Shown: positions 25,301 through 36,000 of the stretch, in pieces
Layout of the letters: every line of letters starts with the position of its first letter
Numbering within the stretch: position 1 is the first letter of the stretch
Source: Owenia fusiformis
Lineage: Eukaryota > Annelida > Polychaeta > Sabellida > Oweniidae
Direction of reading: 5' to 3'
NCBI GenBank assembly: GCA_903813345.2
Contig: CAIIXF020000002.1
Location: forward strand, 31,800,926 to 31,864,925
Length of the DNA: 64,000 nt
Notes under the pieces: generated by a model
Told to the model about the DNA's origin: nothing
The model's input: only the letters and a program-made list of their open reading frames with translations
Database searches by the model: none
Translations under genes and position numbers: made by a program

Positions 25301-27100
25301 CATGCTGCTATGTTGAGGCCCGGGATTGAGTAATAAAATGTATTAAAATAGCATTTCTTATTATGTGATGGCTATCATTCGTGCATCTTTTTCATCCTTA
25401 TTAAGTTGTCCGTAATACCACGTATCATGTAGTGCATGTACACGGTGCCCATGTCAAGCTGCGCGCCTACTTAGGCGCGCAGTTTGTTTCGATCACAAAC
25501 TGCCTGCCTAAGAACATTGGATCATTTAAGTTGGAGTCTGTATTTTGAAACGTTATTTAAAGACATTTATCCTGCATTGTTTTCTTGTTCAATTCGTTCA
25601 TTCTGTGGCGAATATACGTCTCTTGCAAATACTAGCAAAAACTGTGTGCAAATGAATCTTAGTTTTAAAACATAAGCAGATTAATGGCATTTTCGTCACT
25701 GATTTAATGGGAATTTATACGTAAATCGATCTAGCACTTTAAACATAAATGACAAATACTTTAGACTCGTTTTATATTTAATTCCTTACACATTTATCAT
25801 GTTTAATTCAAAATATTTCGAAATAAAACAGATAATCAGGAGATTAAAAAGAAATAAACCACAAACTGCGCGCCTATTTTAGCCAGAAATTACAATATGT
25901 GCGCATACACTATTAAAACTACATATTATCATTGGAATTTCTACAGAGGTACGTGTAAGCCTAGGTGTTTTCGATGTAGCTTTGGAAATTTTGCTTTATC
26001 GTCAGATTTTATGAGATTTTCATATTGAAAGTCAAAATGTATAATAGAAGTGACAATTAAGTTGGGAACGAAAAAAACATTTATTTTCAGATCACCATCT
26101 TGGTGGATGGACTCTCATAGTGTTTCAATTATGGGGTTCTACTATTAGACACATATGTGCCTTGTATGGCGCTTATGTTTTCTAATAATACAATACAAGC
26201 TTGGATAGGCAAGCAGTTTTGAAATATTAGGCACGCAGTTTGGGAAATACATGTGAATATAGGCGCGCAGTTTGACAAGAAAAATGTTTAAATCACGTTT
26301 ATGGCGTATTATTGTTTTGAACACAAACTTTGCTGTTTTAATCAGATGGAGTGATCCTATTCTAGCATACACAGATACAATGGCTGAATAAACGGCAAAT
26401 GACGATAAAAAGACATAGATATAACTTTACACTGTAAATTTTGAACTCAGAAGTTATTTAAGACCCTTATATTGAGATAACTAGGTTTACATCGGGAAAA
26501 ACATTGAGTACTATGAGTAAATTAAGTTCATCTTCACAGAATGGTAAGTTATCTTTAGAACGAGACTAACCTTGTATTTTTCGTATTTTGGCTCTTTTTG
26601 GGAGTCGTGTCCTCCCCGTCTCACATTTTGAAATATGCGCGCAGTTTGTCAGAGTTTCAAACTGCGTGCCTAGTAGGCACGCTGCTTGACATGGGCATCG
26701 TGATGTAATTCTATATACAAACATGCACTACATCAAACACAAGGACACTTTTTAAACATTAAAACATATTCCCGGTGTAAAAGGAACTATCCCGGTGTAA
26801 AAGGTCCTATCAAATTATGGTCCTACTCTCCATTGATTTATATGGTGACCTAAATACAACTCTTTCCCTTATTATCTTATACACAATCAGGGCCAGTAAG
26901 GTCCATTAAGAAAGGGGACCATAATACCTGGGGGACCATAATTTCTTTCACACCAGGTCTCAGCAATATCAAGGACACTTACTATATGTCTGTCCTTCAG
27001 TGATTCCTATGAATAAGGTCAAGGTCATGAATATACATGTAGGGACTGCATTCATCATTGAAGTTGTTGTAAATCTAGACATGGTTATGTGATGTTTCAT
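16352..27100 (-). CDS. Four-CUB type I transmembrane receptor with proline-rich tail
   Basis: Fifteen exons, in gene order: 27100-26983, 24579-24492, 23970-23849, 23327-23166, 22760-22658, 22233-22109, 21584-21447, 21224-21132, 20945-20864, 20390-20266, 19657-19478, 19179-19074, 18762-18626, 18031-17885 and 17292-16352. Phases agree at every junction, for about 885 residues. A signal peptide (ATG at 27082 or 27100; [15 protein letters not shown] core) precedes four CUB domains, each split over three exons and carrying CSYD, CTYDY or similar Cys-Asp-Tyr signatures. A Thr/Pro linker lies between CUB2 and CUB3. After CUB4 come a TM helix ([13 protein letters not shown]), a CCRCMKKKK stop-transfer and a proline-rich tail with PPPY and PPSY motifs that could bind WW or SH3 proteins, ending in a Lys-rich segment. 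It is probably an adhesion or pattern-recognition receptor; the ligand is unknown. A possible upstream exon (27628-27588) would extend the N-terminus in frame or be 5' UTR. Confidence 0.85.
17464..17600. repeat. 23-bp minisatellite, six copies
   Basis: Six near-perfect copies of TGACAACTGGTGTGACCAAA plus three bases, in the last intron of the CUB receptor. There are no variable spacers, so this is a simple minisatellite. Confidence 0.95.
18088..18231. repeat. 24-bp minisatellite, six copies
   Basis: Six 24-bp units beginning ACGCCATTGGTCATGC in an intron of the CUB receptor. The unit is a multiple of three, and on the minus strand it reads as an eight-residue repeat (MTNGVPFS) that happens to be in frame with the exon at 18031-17885. 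A good acceptor lies between them, so I do not treat it as coding. Confidence 0.9.
18404..18572. repeat. Degenerate tandem repeat, TTTGCCTCACC unit
   Basis: About eight copies of a roughly 20-22-bp unit built on ATTTGCCTCACCTATTCAG, with substitutions and small indels, in the intron before CUB4's last exon. Confidence 0.85.
19721..19817. mobile_element. 97-bp mariner-like MITE
   Basis: CGAGGGATGACCCAAAAGTTC at the left pairs with AGGACTTTTGGATCAACCC at the right, with TA on both sides. The terminal sequence has the look of mariner-type inverted repeats. It lies in an intron of the CUB receptor and has no coding capacity. Confidence 0.7.
20627..20768. mobile_element. Palindromic MITE, copy A (ATGCCTGGGTCACATTTGC)
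   Basis: About 142 bp that is nearly one hairpin: ATGCCTGGGTCACATTTGCTC at one end, its near complement ending AGGCAT at the other, and CGGCCGGCGCCCGGCCGATTG-type GC-rich arms inside. TA lies on the left and AA on the right. A second copy occurs at 56400-56526 in CLCA copy 2. It lies in the CUB receptor intron between exons 9 and 10. Confidence 0.85.
24608..24824. mobile_element. MITE with CCAAGTAGAGTTTT ends and inner repeats
   Basis: The left end (TTATCCAATGCCAAGTAGAG) is mirrored at the right (CTCTACTTGGTATAGGATAA). The interior holds three copies of a roughly 19-bp unit ATCTTCCCGCTTCGGTGC. It lies in intron 1 of the CUB receptor. Confidence 0.65.
25441..26702. mobile_element. Non-autonomous DNA element, CACG ends, 5-bp TSD
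   Basis: The left end CACGGTGCCCATGTCAAGC and the right end GCTTGACATGGGCATCGTG form inverted repeats of about 45 bp, flanked by identical ATGTA words (25436-25440 and 26703-26707). At least seven copies of a GCGCGCAGTTTG-like word occur in both orientations near both ends. About 1.26 kb with no transposase ORF. CAC-starting ends plus 5-bp duplications are typical of the Transib/RAG group. It lies in intron 1 of the CUB receptor. Confidence 0.8.
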
Positions 27101-27587
27101 TCTGAAATAAAATGTACATGTGTTATTATGTCATCAGATTCGAAATCAAGGGCAACATTTGGGGAACAGACTGAACATGTCCGAAAACGATAATACCATT
27201 GAGAGTATGGCTAGTGTGGTTTTAGTAACTGTTTCTGAATCAGTAACAATACATAACCAGCTAATGATACATTTCCAAGGAGCAAGTCAATCAATTTGGT
27301 ATATAGCTTTTATTAATGATTAGGCGATGTCGTTTTAGACAGGTGAATATTTTAATACGTGATAAACAATACACATTTATCGTTTATAGATCAGTTTATC
27401 TAGATCTCTGCCAAGGTAGATCTACACGGCATACTTCAGATTGTGACAGACCATTTAATATTGCACGATTTATGAAGTAGGGCCCAGTTAACAAGTGTTA
27501 TTAACTTATCTTAGAGGTAATATATTATAAAATCGAGGCAATAAAACCCAATAGATGTAAAGTTTTAACTAATCGACCGACACTTAC

Positions 27588-27628
27588 CGTAAATCAGTAA
27601 TATTGCCAAATATATAAATTTTCTTCAT
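27588..27628 (-). other. Possible first exon of the CUB receptor
   Basis: On the minus strand a short frame starting MKKIYIFGNITDL ends in a consensus donor (ACG|GTAAGTG). A matching acceptor (TTTATTTCAG) lies immediately before 27101, and the join is in frame with the downstream ATG codons. It may be mostly 5' UTR, because the signal-peptide-like core lies well downstream of this start. Confidence 0.4.
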
Positions 27629-28604
27629 TTCTAAATCCTATAGTTGAACGTCGCCATTTTATCCTGGCTATTATGGTAAATCAATAAACTCATTGAATAG
27701 GCACCGTTTGGAAAGGCTTGTATAAATACGTATTGGGATTATAGAAATGAGCTTATTAATGGATAAACGGAGAGTGAATACAGGGTAAATGTAAATAGTC
27801 ACTATAGCGACATCAAAACAATAATTCCATTAAATACATATGGGGAAATAATCGAAGAAGAATGAGAACAATAAAATATTATAGGGGGCGGTGTATTGTT
27901 TGACCGTGAAACTCGTGAATACAATACCTTCTTCTTGTAAAAAGACTTTCATAATGACATTTCAGGTCAAAGGGCCCGATTGAAAATTATTTCAAAATAT
28001 ATACAATTATAGATAATAAAAAACGGAGCACGGTGTCGTTTAAATATTTCCAACCCAAAATATAAGTTCCATGGAGCGTTTTTTGAGCGATAACTTACGT
28101 TTTGATATCTGACTTTCGAAAAAGACAATTTGAAAATAATAAAATGATATGCTGTACATCAATAAATAGTTTCTATGAACTATTTGTGTTAGATATATTG
28201 AACAAGTTAACCTTTTTAATTAAATCTTCACTACACAAGAAAAAAGTTCCTTTTACGAAATTGGAAAGTACGTTCCGTAATCCAAAAGTAAAATAAAACA
28301 GACACCGATCGCATAATAGTGAATAGAGGCCTACGACTATGCACTGTCCATCCTTGATATTTGTACATACGGGGCATTAATTTAGAACATTCTCTTTCGA
28401 GTATAGTATCTGGGTCGGTACACTACAGCTCTCCGACGTACGTGCCAAAGGGTCATTACACTTATATCAATAGGGCAAACGGTTTGACACAAAGTGGGCA
28501 TGTGTCTCCCAAATGGATCCCCATATAAGAACGGATATCAACATGAATACGTGTACATGTAATTAGATCGCCAGATGATAATCTGTCTATTATATTGCCT
28601 CTTT

Positions 28605-28661
<57 letters not shown>

Positions 28662-30064
28662 TTTCTTTCTTTCTTTCTTTCTTTCTTATTATTTTACTGA
28701 GCAAGTTTTCTCAACAACCATAAAGTATTCAATTTTAGACAACAATATTGTCAATTAAGATACATCATCTAGTTGGTGGGAAATTGGGTCAAATTTTGAT
28801 CTAGGTCAAAGGTCAAAATCTAGGTCAAATCTTATATTTTCAATATTTTGTCAATTATCTTTGTCAATTTTCAATATTTTTTCTTGATCTTTTATTTGTA
28901 GCCAAGAAAAAGACAATTCGACAGTGTACCATCCGTTTCTTGAGTACTTTAACCGTTTTTGAGATATTTGATGTAAAAAATGCTAAAAAATGTTATTTTT
29001 CAACTTGGTTCGATTTGACCAAATTTGGCCCAGAATTGAAATCCGACTTCGGGTTAAAATTCTACGCCTTTTTGAAAATTTCGAAAAAATCGATTTGATG
29101 GTATCCACAAAGAAAGTCAAGAGTAGTGACAAAAATATTGATAAATCTATCTATATGTCTATCTATCGAACTCTCTTTCTATTTATCAGTCTATTTATCT
29201 ATCTATAAACTAAAAACAAATCTGACATCTGGAGTCTGAACTTGAACTTGTTCAATTTCCAATATCTAGTTATTTTAAGATACTGCTGACTAACAGAGCC
29301 AGTATGAAATCCTTCAGTTGCGGTATCAGATTACATTTTTGTCTAGCAAAGCAATTTTAATTTCTGATACGCGTATTCAATATCTGGTAAAATAAAGGAT
29401 TACGTGATTTTGTGGACGGTGTTCGGCGGTTGGTGTTTGGCGTTCGTTGGTCGACGTCTGTATCAAATGGCACCTGGTGACATTTTGAAAGTTGATCCCT
29501 TGTGTAAAAGCCTATCTCTGATTGAAAAAAATGCATTTCGAAAATTTACTTTTAATCGAAGTGTGAAATTAAAATCGAAATTGTAGATAACAATAATCGT
29601 GAAAAACAATTATTGAATCGTATAAACCACAAAATATTTAATGTTCATAAACTTCAATGTCAAGATATACTTTGAATTTAAAATAAGAAGTTGTGTAATG
29701 ATGGCCCCATTTTGAAAAGTCCTTAAACTCGATTGTAAACTGAAACACGAGTGGCATAAAAACCTGAAGCACTATCGCCCAAGTCACCTTTTCAATTTAT
29801 TCACTTCTTGAAAGTTCTAAGAAAGTCATTTAAAGGTCCGCCTATCTGAAGAGTCATCCAGTCATTATTCTGTAAGTTTACGAGATTACGGGTATGTCAT
29901 CTTATGCTTTTAAGACTTTTAACTTCCTTAAATGTAATTAGGGTTGATGAACACCACTCTCGCGACCAATGAAATCGAGGCTTGCTACGTAAAAAGCTCA
30001 GTCATTTAGTCTATTCTCACTCCTTGGGAGATCTTGCATATTAGACTTCTAGGGGAACCTTAAG
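27629..30064. promoter_or_regulatory. Divergent intergenic region between CUB receptor and CLCA copy 1
   Basis: This 2.4-kb interval separates two genes transcribed away from each other, so it should contain both promoters. I see no confident TATA box. Notable contents are the (CTTT)n run at about 28601-28686 and a perfect DR1 nuclear-receptor arrangement (AGGTCAAAGGTCA) at 28803-28815, with a further half-site about 8 bp later. Confidence 0.45.
28601..28687. repeat. (CTTT)n microsatellite
   Basis: About twenty CTTT units with one interruption. The Lys/Glu-rich open frame on the opposite strand is an artefact of this repeat. Confidence 0.95.
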
Positions 30065-33000
30065 ATGAGGCTTTATATTGTCCTCGCGTTTCTTACGTTG
30101 AAAAGTTATTTTTCGGTAGGGACATCTATCGCTAAACTTGACATCAATGGGTATGTTGATGTCGTCGTCGCTATAGGGCAGAATGTTCCAGAGGACCCAG
30201 CGATCATATCTGAGTTAAAGGTGAGTATACTGTGTTCATGTTCATATTATATCCACATGGGTAAATCTACTATTTCCTAAAATACTGAACTAAATAATAA
30301 ACTCTTTCCCTTCTTACTAGTTTAATCTAAAAATTCTTCTTCTTAGTTTCTTTGGTTTATTAAAATATTGAAAGATATAGGTAGGACACAATTAAAATAG
30401 TTTCATTTGTCGCCGTATTTAAAGGATAAAAAGTCCTTCTATATCTACTACCTAACCAACTATGTTCCCTGAATAAGAAATGTTGTGTTCTTTCAGCAAA
30501 TGTTCATCGAAGCGTCGCCATTTCTATATAATGCAACCAGAAAACGTGCATATCTGAAAAGAGTCAGTATTCTTGTGCCACCAACGTGGAGTGATAAGCC
30601 TCAATACGAGGATGCTAAACTCGAGACGTTTGAGAATGCAGATTTCCGAGTGGACACTGGTAACCCGAACAATGGCCCTTATACAAAGCAGTTGGAGCAA
30701 TGTGGGAGACCCGCAAGCTATTGTCATTTGAGCCCAGAGTACGTCTTGGATACTTTTGGCAATAGATTTCTGAGGTTTGGAACACCAGGTAATGTCCGAG
30801 TAAAATTCATTATTTATCCAGCCATGGGTATTTCTTTATAGAGCCAACAAAAGGTTCTAAAAAGCAACCCCAAATATCCTGTTTAAGAAATCCTAGCATC
30901 GGGATACCAACTTATTGCGTCAACGATTTAATTGCATATTTGATTTGATAGTTTTCATTAAAACCATAATAGACATAGTGAAAAAAGAATTTCTGCATAC
31001 GAATGTTTCAAAAGAGTACTTTTTGAGATTTAATAATTTTAGGACGAGTGCTCGCGCATGAATTTGCGCACTTACGATATGGTATATTCGACGAATATGG
31101 TAAAGCGAACAGTGCTGAAATTCCCCTGTTCTACACGGGACCAAATGGTAAACCTGCGTCCACTGGTTGCACGGATAAAATTAAAGGTAATTTGAAAATG
31201 TTATACTAGTCAGGGAATTTCTGGACTCAACGTGGAAAGAAACTGGTATTAAAAAGTTAGCGTATCTTCAAATTAATTAAGCAACGCAGCGTAAAGAACC
31301 AGCACCAAAACCTTATGACCATGGAATCTTTGAATATCTTTAGTTATCAATTTGAAAAATTGAACATGGGTATGACTGAGAATTGAACATGGGTATGACT
31401 GGGAATTGAACATGGGTATGAATGGGAATTAAACATGGGTATGAATGGGAATTGAACATGGGTATGAATGGGAATTGAACATGGGTATGAATGGGAATTG
31501 AATATGGGTATGAATCACTGAATTATATTTTTACTTATTAGGGCCTGTAAACAGTACATTGATTAACTAAATCATAGTAAATAGTATAGCTGATTGTAAT
31601 ATTGGACTAAAATTTGTGAATTTAATACTAGCTTTTCAGATTTTTAACTTTTAAGAGATTCATAAACTAAAACTACCCATTATAGAATTAAGTTTGATTG
31701 TAGATTGTTATGACATTCGATTATTTTTATGAAACCTAACTTCTACTAAACGATTAGATATTATTTATGTTTTAGTAAGTTAATGGAAATAAATTATTTC
31801 ATGTTAAGGTGACTTTAGACTGAGACATAATCCAAATAAACGATGCAAACGGATAAACGGCACCACAGAGGCTGATTGTAGATTCTATCCTCACAAGCAA
31901 CAAACTGCAAAGGCGTCCTTGATGCACATGCAGTTCCTAGAATCGGTAGGCCCATTCATTAACAAATTTTCGTTAATATCTTACCCCAAACTGATAACTT
32001 GTTTATTGATAGCTTTAATATATTTGCTGATTAGGGTAACATATTCGCCATCTGTTAATATGAGATTATATAATAAAGATACTTTGTTAGTCTGTCAAGA
32101 ATTTCACTTTACATAAACCCAACCAGTTAAGTTGTAAGATTTATTATGAGGATATATACATAAAGTGTTAAGCACGTCTACCCGGGCTCGTTATTTATAG
32201 GAAGGGGTAAAACAAAATAAAATTTCACAATGCTTTTTCCAAAATCTGATCTTATTTGTGATGTAAATATCCCGGTAAATATACCTGCTATAGGCAACAT
32301 AATATTAATACTAGATGCTATGATGAGTAACAGAATGCCTATTGCCTAATTTTGGCCAGGTTCGGAAATCGTTCTCTGTTGCATCGCATCACACCAGAAG
32401 GACAGCGATGGAGAGGCCGTGACTTACCACGATGGGCAATGGGCATATTGAATGATTAGGCAAAATTACCTCTTATGACAGTACATGTATATGCACGTCA
32501 ACACGTGTCTCTGTAGTTTGAAATATTTTTGTTAAAAATCATATTAGATAATCCATTCAACTTTCGTCATGGCCCAATCATCCGCAAAATACAACTCTTT
32601 AAACATTCACATAATTAATGTATCACGCTCAAGGTGACAGAGTTCTGCGAAGATAATCCTGCAGATCCCGATGTCACACACAACAAGTTGGCGCCAAATT
32701 TACAGAACAAAAAGTGTAACAAAAAGGCCACATGGAACGTTATTCTAGAACATGATGATTTCGCTAATAATGCTAATCTACCAAGAGATATTAGTAATAG
32801 CCTGACATACGTGTTCGCTATTCCCGAAATAACGCAGCAAGTGGGTCATGTGGAAGGATGGTGTTGGTTCTGGACAAGTCTGGGAGCATGGTAAGATAGA
32901 AAAAATGGCGTCGAGGTCACAATCTCAATGTTGTCTCATCTCAACAGTTTAAATAAGAAGTACCTCATTAAAATACACCCACAGTCCCCTTTATAGGTCA

Positions 33001-36000
33001 AGATGAATAAGTGCGATGAATTCACCATTAGGAATTACGCAGGAATTTCCACATTTAGATGTCAATGCTTCATGATATTGGTATTCTGATGGATTTCATT
33101 AAACATATACCCAATGATCATGAATATCATGATATAATTCAGAATTGTAAGAACCATTATTTCAATAGGGTAGTAACAACAGACTCTTCGTTCTGGCTCA
33201 AGCCGCTTACAAGTTCATCATCAGCACCGTGCCAGATGGTGTAGAACTTGGTATCATCATGTTTGACAGCAGAGCAACTATTGTTCACCAAATGCGCCAG
33301 ATCACGAGTGTCAAGGATCGGGAGAGTTTAGTGGCATCTTTACACTCAAACAGTGGAGGCGGTACTGCGATAGGCACTGGTGTCGAAAAAGCTCTCGAGG
33401 TACATACAATCATATTACTTTAAAAAACACGCTTCTCTAAATCGACGAGTTCCATCAAGTTTGGCCAGGCTGGAATATACATAAGGAAACACTTTATTCC
33501 CGGGACTTTATTCCCGAATGAACCAACCCTCTCTTCTGTTTTCATTTAAAAGTTATATTGCGGCCATAGTTCAAGGCTTTTGTCAACCGGTCCTGTTTTA
33601 AATCCCTTTCTCAATTTATTTAATTATATGTTGCGTGTTTCATTACTTTAGATGATGACTGTTTGTTCCTGAATAACAGGTTATGTCTTCCACTGATATT
33701 GTATTCTTTATGGCCACTTTAAATCCATGAAATCTTGATTTCAGCTGCTACAGTCAAATGGTGGTACAGTTGGGTCAAAGCTTCTGGTCCTATCAGATGG
33801 GCAAGATGGTAATAACCTTGACAATGTCATTGATGTTGGCACTCTAGACAACATTGGTATTGTGGCTGACGTCATTGCGTTTAGTACTAGTGCAGCAACA
33901 AATCTGGAACGCCTTGCTGATAGAACTGGTAGGATATGTTATGAAATACATATATTGGCCACTTTTTATATATACTTGTTATGGCAACTTGGTTTTACTG
34001 GTATTAATTTTGTTTCGTTAGGCGGGACAGCATTCTTTTATTCCGAGGATGAGAGTTCAACAGCCTTAGACGATGCTTTCAGTCGTTCTGTCGGAGGCAA
34101 CACAAACTGTGTAGGGACGCAACCAGTTGAGGTAAACAACCTTGATATACATGTATGTTCGACTTTCTCGATTTAGAATTCACGTTTTGTACTTTTGTCA
34201 CTTTGTGAATATATGTTTCATCATGTTTGCAGATCAAAAGTGAAAAGGTTTCAGCGGCCTCTTCGGTGCCAACTCAAGGTCACGTGTTTCTCGATAGTTC
34301 CTTAGGGAAAAGTACAACATTCATGTTCACACCGCCACCTAGCGTTCGAACAAGAGGGTTATTAGTGGTACGAATACGTATATCAAGATAGTCCCTTGCA
34401 CAATTGTATAGTTTCTAAATAGCTGAATAACGCTGACATAATAGATGTCACCCTTGTTTGTCTTTGATTTTCTTGGGCCACACCTCCATTCAGTTCAATG
34501 CTAGAAACTTGCAATAGTCACTTAATTTCATGATTTGTCAAAAAGTGTTGGTTGAATCTGTCTGAAACTCGAATGGCATACTATCGGATGATACTGTTAA
34601 TGTACATATTGTGATTAAACATGAAAATGTTAGTTGTCATACGAATAAGGCAAAGTTTTAATGAATCTTAGCATTGCACCAATGGAGATTTGGCCCAAGT
34701 TTTTTTTAAATGTCATGGAAAATGATTTAAATGACATAACTGTGTAAATCAAACTTATTATTGGAGAAAACTTGTCACTGAATTCAAATATGCTATCAAA
34801 AATAAAGAAAAGTAAGTCATTAGAGGTAAAAAGTGCAAATCTCTAAAAATCTCATAAAAACGAGATTTAGCGAGATTTTAAAGCTATTTAGAAACTACTC
34901 TATTGAGGACATGGTATCAATATATAAGCCGCTAAAATTCTCTGCTGATATCTAAATGTCTTTCTTTATTGACAGATTGAGTGGAAGCATAGTATGTCAT
35001 TGAAACATGTTAAACGTTCGTGTTCATTACATAGTTTTTTTAAAAATTTAGGTTACTGTAACAAGTCCCGATGGAAGAACGACATTCACATCTGCAAGTC
35101 CAGGATATTTGGAACATTCCATATTCTTCGTTATAAGTATCGTCATCCCTAGTGTTGCCGCAGTGAGTTTCCTCATTACATACTAGTATCTTATCAGTTT
35201 TTCACTTTTCATTACAATATCAAAGTCAAGTTGTTTTAGATATGATCTTCTTTTGTTTTTCAATAAGGTTTGATTGAATCAATATGGTAATAATAGGTTA
35301 TGGATAGAAATTAATTTTGCCCAAACAAATTTTGCTCAATGACAGTTTATAAAGAACGTGTCATTCCCTAATGAGAACTAACTAAACTTTCCATATTGTT
35401 ACAGGCGGGGCAATGGAAATACAGTATTCAAAATTCAGGCGCCGGAAAGGTTGGCGTGAATATTCGCTCTAGCCCAGTGTCAAATAGTGGTGGTATTACA
35501 TTACGAGCGTGGGTGAACAAATTAAACATAAATGTACCCGCAGACACATCTATTGTGTATGCAGAGGTCTCCAAGGGATACTCACCCGTCATCGAGCTGC
35601 AAGTGAAGGCCACCATAGAACTACCTGGAAAGAAGTTCATCACAATTGACCTGTATGATAATGGTATAGGTGAGTAATTTTTTCTTGAAATTAATTAATA
35701 AAATAATTTGATAAAACCTGAAATAAATTCATTTACGACCAATCCATAACTAATAAAAATGGTTTACTCATTAATCGCAAATCGATACCTATAATTTTAT
35801 TTTTTATTTTGTTGGGAGGGTAACATGGAAATTGAATGTAACATCTCAAAATAATATAGCTAATCTTGATTCATACAGGCAGTGATAATTTCAAAGATGA
35901 CGGGGTGTATTCCAATTTCTTCCCCAACGTCAGTGGAGATGACCGTTATGCTGTCACTGTGAGTGCCAGTAATCCAAGTGGGAATGCAGTGTTACAACAT

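Noticed and set aside
28462-28704. Lys/Glu-rich minus-strand open frame
   Set aside because: It is produced by the CTTT microsatellite.
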